Shown here: positions 13,201-25,200 of the stretch, in pieces
Layout of the letters: each line of letters begins with the position of its first letter
Position numbering within the stretch: the first letter of the stretch is position 1
From: Elmis aenea
Lineage: Eukaryota; Arthropoda; Insecta; Coleoptera; Elmidae
Direction: 5' to 3'
Assembly (NCBI GenBank): GCA_947652605.1
Contig: OX393579.1
Span: forward strand, 51,342,970-51,406,969
Length of the DNA: 64,000 nt
Position numbers and translations under genes: made by a program
The notes under the pieces: generated by a model
What the model saw: only the letters and a program-made list of their open reading frames with translations
Told to the model about the DNA's origin: nothing
Database searches by the model: none

Positions 13201-16200
13201 AAAAAAAAAATTATCAATTTAAATCACAGATTATATGAGTACAATATAATATTAATTTATAATAAAATAAAATTGTATTACTATTAGTAATTAAATACAC
13301 GAAATGGTGAATAAACCATATCAATTTGCTCTTGTAAAGTAATATTCATTGTGGAAATGCAATAATTCAAAATATAAATGACAAGTTTTCGACGTTAGCG
13401 TAGTGAACACTGAACAGTCAGTTTTTTCAATTTCCACGGCACTCTATTGCTTCAATAACGATTTGAAAAAAAATTTCGAATATCTAAAAAAGTATGAGTT
13501 TTGGGTATAGGATATACTTAACAAAATATGAAGCTCTTTTAAAGATGAATTCGATGACATAAAAAAATACAGGGGTTTGCATTTGAAAAAATCGAGTTAC
13601 GAGCTTTTGAAAATCATGGAAGTTGCCACCTATTTATAAACACCCCTGTATGTGTCATTCAAATTTTTTCATATCGAGCGAACAGAGAATTTTTTTCTGC
13701 ATGTCCATACCAAATTACAACTCTGTGTTTCAAAATAACTTCAGGAGAATTTTTTAAATAAAGACTTAAAACATTGAATAATTTAAAAATTTTTTTTTTT
13801 ACAACGCCTATAAGAACCTGTAGTATTTTATATTGATGCAAAGCTTAAATTAAGGCGGTCAAAAATAATAAATAAAAAATTGGGTGTTGTATTTAAAATA
13901 TAAAAGTTGCTATTAGTTCCAGAAAGGTGACTCACCCTGTATATTTGAAAATATTTTTATTGTGTTAAGAAAAAACTGTATAAAATAGCATTTGAATCAA
14001 CTTCATATCTCAAGCCGTTTAGCCACAATCGACCGATCCCGCACTAATGACTCACCCTGTATATAATTAATTAAACCTCACCATTTGGCACTGATTTTTT
14101 CAAAATTCTTAATCATTATATTTAATTTTTCATTTTGACAAAAATTCACCAATGAATTAAATATATTGATTATTAAATATATTAGCGCAAAACAGAAATA
14201 GCATGTGAATATGTCACTAAATTCAATAATATGGTACATTTGATTTAAATCAAAAAAATCTGATTTAAATAAAAAAAATCTGATTTAAATCAAAAAAATC
14301 TGATTTAAATCAAAAAAATCTGATTTAAATCAAAAAAATCTGATTTAAATCAAAAAAATCTGATTTAAATCAAAAAAATCTGATTTAAATCAAATAAATC
14401 GATTTTTTTGATTTTTTTTTTAAAATCATGATTTTTATCCACCCTGGTTTTAAGTACTTACAAGAATTGTTAAAGAAGCTCGTCTTAAACATAAATATGG
14501 GTTTCTTTTTGTACTTACTGTTAATGTAATTTCTGCTTTTGCGCAACAAGTTGCGAGCTGAGAACTTTTGTGACTGAATGTTCCTCTTTAAAACGTGCAA
14601 TAGCTCAATTAATGTTACAAATAACCTCTAGAGTATCCGCCGAAGCGGTCGAGAGAGATTGCAGAAGAGCACCCGCGTACAAACACAAGGAACAAAAAGG
14701 CGCTTTAATTGCAGCTTGTGCTTGCGGAAAAATACCACCTCGAGTGGTTTATGAAGGAGATGCAAAGAGATCTTAGATACTAAAAGTAAGCCATCTTGAT
14801 ACCGTGGCCGACGGCAAGCACACACTAAAAAGTGTTTGTAACTGCTATATTAGAAATCGATGACGCCTCTGTAATATAAAAATTTATTGTTCTTTTTATT
14901 GGGAGGTCTCTAAATTACATGACGGTGGTATGTCAGTGAACGAGGCGTAATCAGTAATAAAAGTTGTTCAGTGTCGTCAACTAATCACTGTTACTTCTTG
15001 AATTTTATATTTGGATTGTAACCGGGACAGATTGTAATTTATGGGTCGATTCTGTGTCGCTGTCGTAAAATCGTAAAATTTTAAGATACGAGTGAATCGT
15101 TAATTGTGGAGTTATAGATTTACGATAATGTCAATTCTAGCAAACCTCTATAACCTTGATCGTAGGAAAATATGGTTACGATAAGCAACTATGATGGAAC
15201 TTCACACATATTGTAATATACCATTTGACAACAGTGCAAAAGCGGTAAAAATTCCCAAACTTAAATCGTAGAGCCTCGGTATTTAGCGCGAAAAGAACGC
15301 CCGAACTCAGTCGTATAGACCAGTCAAGGGGTTAATTTTTGTGATTATTAATTTTCAAAAGAATATTTTTTGGTTTTTTTAAATCTGTGTAAGTGGTTGC
15401 CATATAAAGCTTTTAGTGGGTCATAAAAGTTGATGCGACAGTTCGATGGCATGTCCATCCGGAGCTTACTATGATCGATGTTTAAAGGTAACGAAGAAGT
15501 CTTTCAAGGTCGTCGACAATGACCAGAGGGTGGTTGCTGAAGAAGTCTTTCAAGGTCGTCGACAATGACCAGAGGGTGGTTGCTGAAGGAGTCTTTGAAA
15601 TGTTTGAGGGTGTGGTTTTAGGTGTTGCCGAAGAAGTCTTTCAAGGTCGTCGACAATGACCAGAGGGTGGTTGCTGAAAGAGTCTTTGAAATGTTTGAGA
15701 GTGTGGTGTTTGGGGTTGCCAAAGAAGTCGTCCGGGGGTAGAGGACATTTCAAAGACTTCTTCAGCAACCACTACGGCCACCGACTTCTTCGGCAACCCC
15801 TCTGTTGAAAAACTACCCCACCCCCAGCAAACATTTCAAAGACTCCTTCGGCAACCACCCCCTTTCGATGTCGTAGGGGTGAGAAGTCTTTGAAATGTCT
15901 GAGACTTTGAAGGGTGGGGGTTTGCCGAAGAGGTTTTTCAAATGTATGACTATAGGCGGTCTGTTATGTGTGTCACCAGTAACTAGTTCTTGGAAATGTC
16001 AACCAGAAAAACATGAATTAATCTTCCTCTAATAATAGTCCAATTATTAAATTCAGCTCCATATTATCACTTAAAACCGCTTAAAATCATCTTACGAGGT
16101 TATGTTCGATAACGTCAAGGGCACTCGTAAAATATTTTCAATTATTTCCGATATCGCAAATACTTACGATGTCGTAGAAGCGCACGGAATAGCAGATATC

Positions 16201-19200
16201 GTAAATAATCAAGGTTACGATTTTACGATCGTTACGATATTACACAGAATCGACCCATTAGAAGGCAGAAAACTTTTAAATACAGGATGGGTCACATAGA
16301 AAAGCTACAACTGAAATCCTACAAGATAAAAATCCAGTAAACTAGACAATTGTTGGATATCTGCCGACGTGAAAGTTATAGTTATTTTTAGGTAGATTTT
16401 GTTAACCTCTTTGTCCTCTTCTTCTTCTTTATCCTATTCCTCTTATTTCTCCTCCTCTTCTTCCTCCTCCTCTTCCTCCTCTTCTTCCTCCTCCTCTTCC
16501 TCCTCTTCTTCCTCCTCCTCTTCCTCCTCTTCTTCCTCCTCCTCTTTCTCCTCTTCTTCCTCCTCCTCTTCTTCCTCCTCATCTTCCTCCTCTATCTATT
16601 CTTCTTCTTCTCCTTAATCGGGTCCTCTTCTTCATCTTTTTAATCGAGTCCCCTTGTACCTTTCAGCGTCGAAGTATATTTTCCTTGTTCTTGATTATCC
16701 CTCCATCCCTGTCTATCATTGGCAAACTGAGGCACATCTCTCCACTTGAATACTTTTTGTTCCAGTCTGTTTCGCTTCGTTTATCCATTTGTTTCTTGAT
16801 CTTCTTCTACTTCTTTTGCCCTCAAACTTCGTTTTCAATCTCCAGTTCTGTTACAGATGTTAGTTATAGTTTATTTCATACCCAACAGGCTTGCTTTGTA
16901 TATTTTTTGCACTGCTTTATTATTTTACATTAATACATTATGCATTCTTTTAAACCTTGCTTAGATTTTGGATGGCACTACAGTCGGATTCGACATAATT
17001 AAAATGTATATTTATTTTCTTTTAAAAACTGTGGGGGTTTGTTTACTTGTTTGGACACTTAAGTATTAATATTACTACTTAAATCTACTGAATGTTTCGA
17101 CAACAAACCGCTATCGGTGAGGTTCTGCCCTTAAGCACTGCATGAAGCACTGTACATAGGCCGCACTGTTGGGGAAGAGTACTTATTACTCTTTAATTTA
17201 TTGTTGTTAATTACGGCTCGTGATCGTCTTTGTATGATGGTTGGACCCTCAAACGTTGGTTAACGTAGTACACAAATCTAGAGCAATTAGTACACAGTAA
17301 GAAACAAATAAAACACAACAATTTTAACAACAAACTCCTTTATTTCTCGACCGGCTGTACATTTCTCTGTGGTTGGTTCTTAACTACCCAAGCGCGACTG
17401 TCCCAAGATTTTAGGTTCCCTGTTGCTAGCCCCTTTTTTTATTGTTGTTGCATCTTTGTCATTCTTTCCTATAAACACATATTTGTGCGAGTAGTTTGTT
17501 CTACTTATGATGTACAACTTTATCAACAAATCGTTTGTTGACGAAACCCAAATGCTGGCGTTGTAGGACCCAAGTTATGACCGTAATATTTTAACGTTAA
17601 TATGTTTTACTAAAGTTAAAATTCTGATAACTTGGCCCTTTTGAAGTGTTACATGTTTTAGTAACAGATGCATCAGCATTTGTTGCAATGTTAATCATTT
17701 AAAAGTAAACGAAATAACATTGAAGTAAAATAAAATAATTAATTGATCTCAGGTGGGGTGTCAGTACCTAATAATAATAATACCGATTAATTAGTGTCTT
17801 TAAATACAAACATAGTTTTCACCAACGTTCCTATATCCCCTACAATGTGGCTTCTCAGTGACGTCACTCGGTGACCCTAGCTGCAGAATATGTTGATTAC
17901 GCCATGTTAGTCGTACTTTGCAGTTTGTAGCTGCCAATAACGTAATTTTAATATTTTTAATACTGTATTGTAGATTTTGTAGATACTGGCCTATTACATT
18001 GAAGATAACATGAGTAGTACCTATTTGTTTAAAATTTGGTCAGGCCCTTCATTCGTTAATTTGGCTTAACCCGAGCAGAGTATACTTTTAACATGTTTAA
18101 AAATACGTATATTTTTATCAATGTAGGAGTTACCATAAAAGATTTTTTTTTCAAGTAATGCTAATATTCCTGTACCTATGTCAGCTAAATTTAAAAAAAT
18201 TAATGTCGGAAAACCAAACGAAAATGTGTTGTGTGATTGTTGGGAACTTCTGGTTGTTCCAGTTTATCTTAAGTTCAAATACGTTGTTAATGCTACGTTT
18301 TCGTACTCCAAAGGGTGTGTTAACTACACATTTCTATTTCCTGAAGCCAAATAAGCATTCCGTATTAAGTAATTACAGGTTTTCATAAAGCGGCCATTTG
18401 CAAAAGTAATTTTATTAAATGCGGGTAGGGTAATAACTTTACCTTCGAAAACCTGAAAATTAAGTTCATTAAATGAGTTAATGATTACAGTTGTTTAATA
18501 ACTTTTCCTGTTCAATGTATGGAGATGTGCATAAATCCGTAATGGCGAATGAAGTCTAAATTAAAGGAAATTTTATGGTATTTGTTAGAGTTTGAATATC
18601 CCAAATTAAATTTTTAAGTTTGATACGCGCTTTTAAGATTGTAGGGTAGTTTTTAAATGATACTATATTAAATTAATATACCTAAAAGAAATGTAATAAA
18701 AGAAAATATGCGAATTCTTATAATGAAATCAACTGTGAAATGTTATCCATTACCCATCGTGTTTCATAGCATTCTGTCGATCATGTAAAAATTGTCCGCA
18801 TAAAAATGTGCAAAGCGTTTTCGTAATATTTCTGTACGAACGCAATATCCAGCAAAAACAACGCACATAAAACTCTCCCCGGCATTTAATCGCGTACTTT
18901 AACTGCAGCTTTATTTCTTATGTTAATTTTTTTTCAAATCATTTGCCTAAAATTTCCATAAAGCGTTTTTATGGGCCTTTTGATTTACTTAATAATCGCC
19001 TGTATGTATTAAACCACAAAATTGGTGTTTAAAAGCAATAGTTAAGAGATTTAGGTTGATACACTTTTAAAATTATGAGGTGAATGATGGTTTAAGAATA
19101 AATTGGGCCTGGTCCCTTATCGATGCTGAAAAACAAGCTGATATTCCATTAATGGAATGTATCAATATTTTTACATATCGATATATCGAAGCCCTTTGAA

Positions 19201-22200
19201 CCATAATGAAAATTTCCTTCATCTGTCAAATTTGCGTTTTCAACCAATCACTTATCTTAAATCTTCTAGAGACTACGAATAAAAGCATTATTACACGGTA
19301 ATAATTTTACATTCCTCTGTCGAATGTTGGTCCTTTTGTCAAATTTGCGTTTTCGACCAATAGCAAACTCAGATTTCCTAGAATCCAATAAACATAATCA
19401 TACACTGATAATATCCTTTTCGCAATTAACAGATGTTTAGGCGTTTATTGTTCGTTTCTACGAAATCTGAGTTTGTGATTGGTCGAAAATATAAATTTGG
19501 AGAGGGAATTGAACATTTTGGTCTTGATAAATTTTTGACGAATTTCGGCGACTTGTAGCGTTACTTTAATATAGAGTAAACCACACCTCTTTAAGGTTTT
19601 TCCCAGTGCGTTGTCCCAAGTTTCTTTCGTTTTCCTCTTTTTCTTTTAACTGGCATTTACTTTTCCATATTCTTTTAACTGGCATTGAGGTGTCCAATCT
19701 TTGTAAGTGTCCCCACTACCCAAGTTGTCTTTTTTCCATGAATTCTACTTTTATTTCTTCTCTTATTTGAACATTTTTAATTCTATCTTTTTTTGTTACT
19801 CCATTCGCCCTTCTTAAGTAATTCATCTCGGCTGCTTTAATTTTACTCTTGTATTTTTTTGATAACCCTATGTTTTGCAGCCATATGTGAGAATTGGTCT
19901 GTATATTAATTTATATACTTCCATTTTTGTTTCTTTTGAGTCCTTTACTCAGTGCATAATATACTCTATCAGCCTTTTGTATTCTATTATTCAGTTTAAT
20001 ATCTTATTTTCCTGTTTCTTCTTACATAATGCCCAAGTATTGAAAGCTGTTAACTTGTTCTATTAATTCTCCATCCACTCTAATTTGTATTTCTTCCTTT
20101 TCGTTTGATACTACCATGATGTTAGTTTAATTTTTGTTGATGTTCATTCCGTTTTCCGTTAATACTTGGTTCCAGATATTTAAGTTTTCTTCTAGGTCCC
20201 TTTGACTTCCTGCTATGATAGCTACGAGTATATTATCTGCGAAGGCGCACTCTGAAATATTAATACGTTCTAGTTGTCTGTATCCAACATAGATGGGTTC
20301 TGTTCTCTGTTTTGTTTTTCTACTTAATTCATCCATATAATATGTAATAAATAGCAATGGGCTCAAGCTTCCTCCTTGTCTCACCCCTTCCCGTGTTGTA
20401 TAAGCCTCTGACTTTTAAATACTTACTTATACAGTTTCTTGTTTCTTTGTATAGGCATTTATTGACTCTGATTAGTTTGCTGCCAATATTTCTTTTTTGT
20501 AAGCTTTTATCATTTTTTTTTGTTCGCGGAACTTTCTCAAACGCCTTTTCCATTTCCAAAAAAGCAAAATAAACCGTTTTTGATATTGAGAAATGTCTAC
20601 ATATGATTACTTTTAATATAAATACGTTTAGATATTTTGATTCCAAATTTTTATTTCTTTCTATTGAGAAGCATGCAACAGTTAAAACGTTTTGTTTTTG
20701 TGTACTAAACGACATATCATGCATATTATTGTAGCATTTGCAAAGTCTTCATGCTTTTTAATACGTTCTTGATAGCAATCTGATTTTATCTTCGTTACTT
20801 CTTGGCTTCCACGTTCCATACAAATTATTATCTAGCAGTTGTTAATAAAGGAAGGTGCTCAACAGACCGTTAAGATTGCTAACATAAACATGCACATGCC
20901 ATAAAAATAACGATAACATTTAGAACAGTTACCGGCGCAAAATAGTTTAATTATTAATATCGTTTTTAAAGGTTACATAAAGGATAAATCGGAATAATAA
21001 TGAAACGCTTACGGCGCGCAATTGTGTGAGATTTTTTTTATTGAAACAAACGCCATTCAGTACGTCAATTGTTATTAGATTTGTTGTGCAAGTCATGGAT
21101 AATCCGTTACTTTTGATAATTAAACTTTGCATTTAAAAATTGACTTGGACTTTAGCGTTTATTAACGGTAGAAAAGCTTGTTGAATCTTCTCCTGGTTTC
21201 TTTGAGAGAACATCACTGCCGCTAAACGAAATTGCACATATAAGGGTGTATTTTCATGTCATCTACCTAGCCATAAAAAAGAACGTAGAAAAAATTGTAG
21301 AGAACTCTTCAGACTCAACATATTTTAATGACATTTTTCTCTTCACAGAATGACTATTTTATTTTGACTTTTTTTTACGGCTAGATATAATACACAAAAA
21401 TGCGCCCTTATATTTTTAATTTTCAAAATATGAACAAAGAACAGTTTGTTTTAAATCCCAAACCTCGAAAATAGTACCATTATGTTTTCTGCACTTTTTT
21501 CCATGTGAAGTACGCCTTAATTATAACAATTAACGAAGGTATGTTTCAACAATGATTTTCGCGTTTGCTAAATAAATCATCATCAACGAAATTAAGTAGT
21601 CCTTAGCTGTATTAAACCCCCGCGTTAATCGGCTTCCGGTGTCTGTGAAGTAATATTTACAACGTAGGGATTTATTAAGACTTGTATTCGTGACTAGCGT
21701 AGATAGATATTAGTTCTTCTGGCGTGTGCGCTGGGCTTGGATTACGGCTCATTAAACTCGAGTGCTGGAGAAATTGCGAGCCATTAATGTATTGCAGTGC
21801 TGTTCGGCCGTTATTAAAAGTGATCATTGCATGCTCTTGAAATTATATGTTGGTAAAAGTAAGGGGCAACTATTAAAGACCCAGACAAAAATTGGGTAAT
21901 GGAATCGTTAAACGTGCCAACAAAATTTAAAACCATATTACATTGTTAAAGTTGGTGCGCTTAATAACCTGAAACATATCATTGATGCGGCCCAAAATTC
22001 AAGTCATCAAAAGTTTAAATTATTATTTTTAAACATATACAGGGTGATTGAAATTTGTGTTTAAGCATGGGGATCTCGCTTATTATAATAGCTAGAGTAT
22101 AGGTTTAAGTTTGGCAAAGTTGCTAAATTTCGTGCTTAATAATAGTTTGAAGAGAAATTGGAAATATCTTAAACGGTATCCAAGAAAATTAGGAAAACCC

Positions 22201-25200
22201 GGAAAATTCGTTTTTTGAAAATCCTCTACAACTCCTTTGGAGTTTGAAATATTTCAAATGTGTAAAAACATTGCTGAAGCAACTTTTTAAGCTGGATCGG
22301 ATGGTGATCACACATTTTTCCTAGGTCGATTCGTTTTTGTTTTATGATAACCAACTGTATTTTTTCTTAGGGGCGCAATTTTTGCTATTTGCATAGGTAA
22401 TCAAATAGCATTATTTTTTCCGAATTCATTGATGTACACACATGGTATTTTACTTCTTTATTCGTTAATAAGAAAAAACAAAGTTGGTTGTCATGAAACA
22501 AAATAGAATCGATCTAGAAAAATGTTGTGACCACCATCCGATTCGGCTTTAAAAGTTGCTTGGGCAATGTTTCTCTTTGGATTATTAATGAGCTACGATT
22601 TAGCAACTTTGCCAAATTAAAACCTATACTGTAGCTATTATAATAAACGAGAAGCCCATGCTTAAACTCGAATTTAAATCACCCTGTATAAATAAGGTCC
22701 AATACAGGGTGAATTCTAATAGACCAATAGTTATTTTAACAAAATCCTTTTCATTATTTTTAAAAATATGTATACGACTCGAAAAATTTAATAGATTTTG
22801 ATGAAGTAAAAATATCAGATTAAGAAAAATTTTTTTATAATAGGAGCATTAGGGTGTTACCCAAAATTTGAAGCAGAAAAATTGTTTTTATATAGAAGAC
22901 TTTGTTATTGTAGTGTGCGCATATGTGTATTACGCAGTGCGCGAGTATCAAACCGCCTCTTGGCTAGTGTCCGCCAACGAGCATAGACGTACATCGGGCT
23001 GCCGACCGATACGTGATAATAGTGTTTAACGCTAAGTCTTTTATACATGTAACTGTGTTATCAGTTGTAACTATTAAATGAATAAACGGTAATGTTTATC
23101 AGCGTTATCAGTACTTTACAGTGGCGACGAGAATAAAAACGAATTTCAGCGTGTTCCTTGTGCTTCATAATTTTTCAAAATGGCGCATCACGTGCTACCG
23201 GTTATCGGCGAATTTAACGGTCAAAGTGACGACTGGATAATCTACGCGGAACGTTTAGAACAGTATTTTACAGCCAGCAAAATCACAGATGAAAAAATAC
23301 AAGTAGCAGTACTACTAAGCAGTGTTGGGGTTAACACATACAAACTTTTAAGGGATTTGTGTGACCCGGTATTACCCAAAGAAAAAAGCATCACAGAACT
23401 TTTTAAAATAATTAAACAACATTTTACACCGCCAATTTCTATTTTCCGTGAACGTATAGCCTTTTACAAAAGTGCGCAAGATGCGAACGAAAGTGTGGCG
23501 GAATGGTATGCAAAAATAAAAAGTTTAGCTGTGAACTGTGAATTCGGGGTACACCTGGAAGTGATTTTGAAGGACAAATTCATATCTGGATTAAGGGATG
23601 GACCTATATTGGATCGCTTGTGCGAAGAAAAGCCAACCGAAAATCTAAAACGTTTAATTGAAGTAGCTGTACAAAAGGAAACCGTAACAGGGGCAACCAA
23701 GCGTCGAGAAGAAATCCATTGGATTAAAGCCAAATCAGAAGGACTCGCAAGCAGAGGGCAGAGACACAACGCGGCAGGACATCAACGGAAATACCCAGGA
23801 AGTAACCAAGAAAAGTATCATCACCGCAAGGAAACGGTATGGTCAGATAAAAAAGGGACATCATGTGCAGTTTGTGGTAATGTACACGGAGCAAACTGCA
23901 GGTACAGAAATTATGCATGTAAAAATTGTTTACAAGTAGGGCACCTAGCTAAGGTTTGTACTTTAAAAAATAAGGTAAAATGTAATTTCATTGAAACAGA
24001 AAAAGCTATTGAACTGTCAATGCATTCATTAAATGTGAACAATATTAAAATTCCACCAATAGTATGTAATATTCAAATTGATGAAATTCCATTTCAAGTA
24101 GAAATAGACAGCGGATCGCCCATATCTGCGATTAGCAAATTTAGTTTTGAAAAATATTTTTCACATTTAAAGTTAGAAGTACCATGTATATTAGTAAAAG
24201 GTTACACTGGTGAAATAATTCAACCGTTAGGATATTTCCAAGCTAAGAGTAATTTTAACAATGTCGTTAAAACCATATCTTTTTATGTAGTGCAGGATGC
24301 TAGTGCTAATCTAGTAGGGAGAGATTTCCTTAAGGCATATGATATGGAGCTTCAAGTTGTTAAAAAGATGGAAAGTCAGCAGAGCGAACTGGACAGGTTA
24401 TTGCAAAAATATCCTTGGGTATTTGATGGAAAATTGGGCAAGTATAAGTATTCACAAATTTCTCTTCAGTTGAAATCAGAGGTGAAGCCAATTTTTATTA
24501 AACCACGTCCAATACCGTTTGCATATCGTAAGAAGATCGAACAACAGCTAGAAAGACTACAAGAAGAAGGCGTCATAACTCCAATCGAAGCAAGTGAATG
24601 GGGAACGCCGTTAGTGCCGATAGTCAAGGCTGATGGTTCGTTACGTATTTGTGGCGATTATAAATCGACAATAAACAAGTACTTAGAGCCGGTGAAATAT
24701 CCACTACCTCGTATAGAAGAGATATTTTCATCACTCCAGGGTGGACTACAATTTTCAAAGATTGACCTCAGTCAGGCATACATTCAATTCGAATTGGAAG
24801 CCGAGTCAAGAAAGTTAGTAGCATGGAGTACGCATAAAGGCATTTATGCAGTTAATAGAATGCCATATGGAATAGCTCCAGCGAGTGCCAAATTCCAAAG
24901 ACATTTAGAGCAACTCTTACAGGGGTTGGAAGGAGTCATAAATTTTTTAGATGACATTGTTGTTACAGGAAAAACAAGGGAGGAGCACTCCAGGAAGCTC
25001 GATGAAGTGTTCAAAAGATTGGAAAGTGCAGGACTTAAGCTAAACAAAGAAAAATGCCAATTTTTTCAAGACGAAATCACATATTTAGGACACGTAATAA
25101 ACAAAGATGGTTTAAAGAAAACAAACGATAAGGTTAAGGCGATATTAGAAGCACCGAAACCAACCACAGTAACTCAGGTGAGATCATTTGTTGGTTTAGT

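Noticed and set aside
14241..14400. Regular 20-bp repeats resembling a CRISPR array
   Set aside because: There are no variable spacers, the units are contiguous, and the context is a eukaryotic hAT element.
16399..16617. Poly-serine and Lys/Arg-rich open frames on both strands
   Set aside because: They are translations of a triplet polypyrimidine microsatellite, with no gene signals.
17167..17530. Possible solo LTR starting TGTTGGGG with AATAAA
   Set aside because: I could not find a matching CA end or a 4-6 bp target duplication, so it is only mentioned in the interval note.
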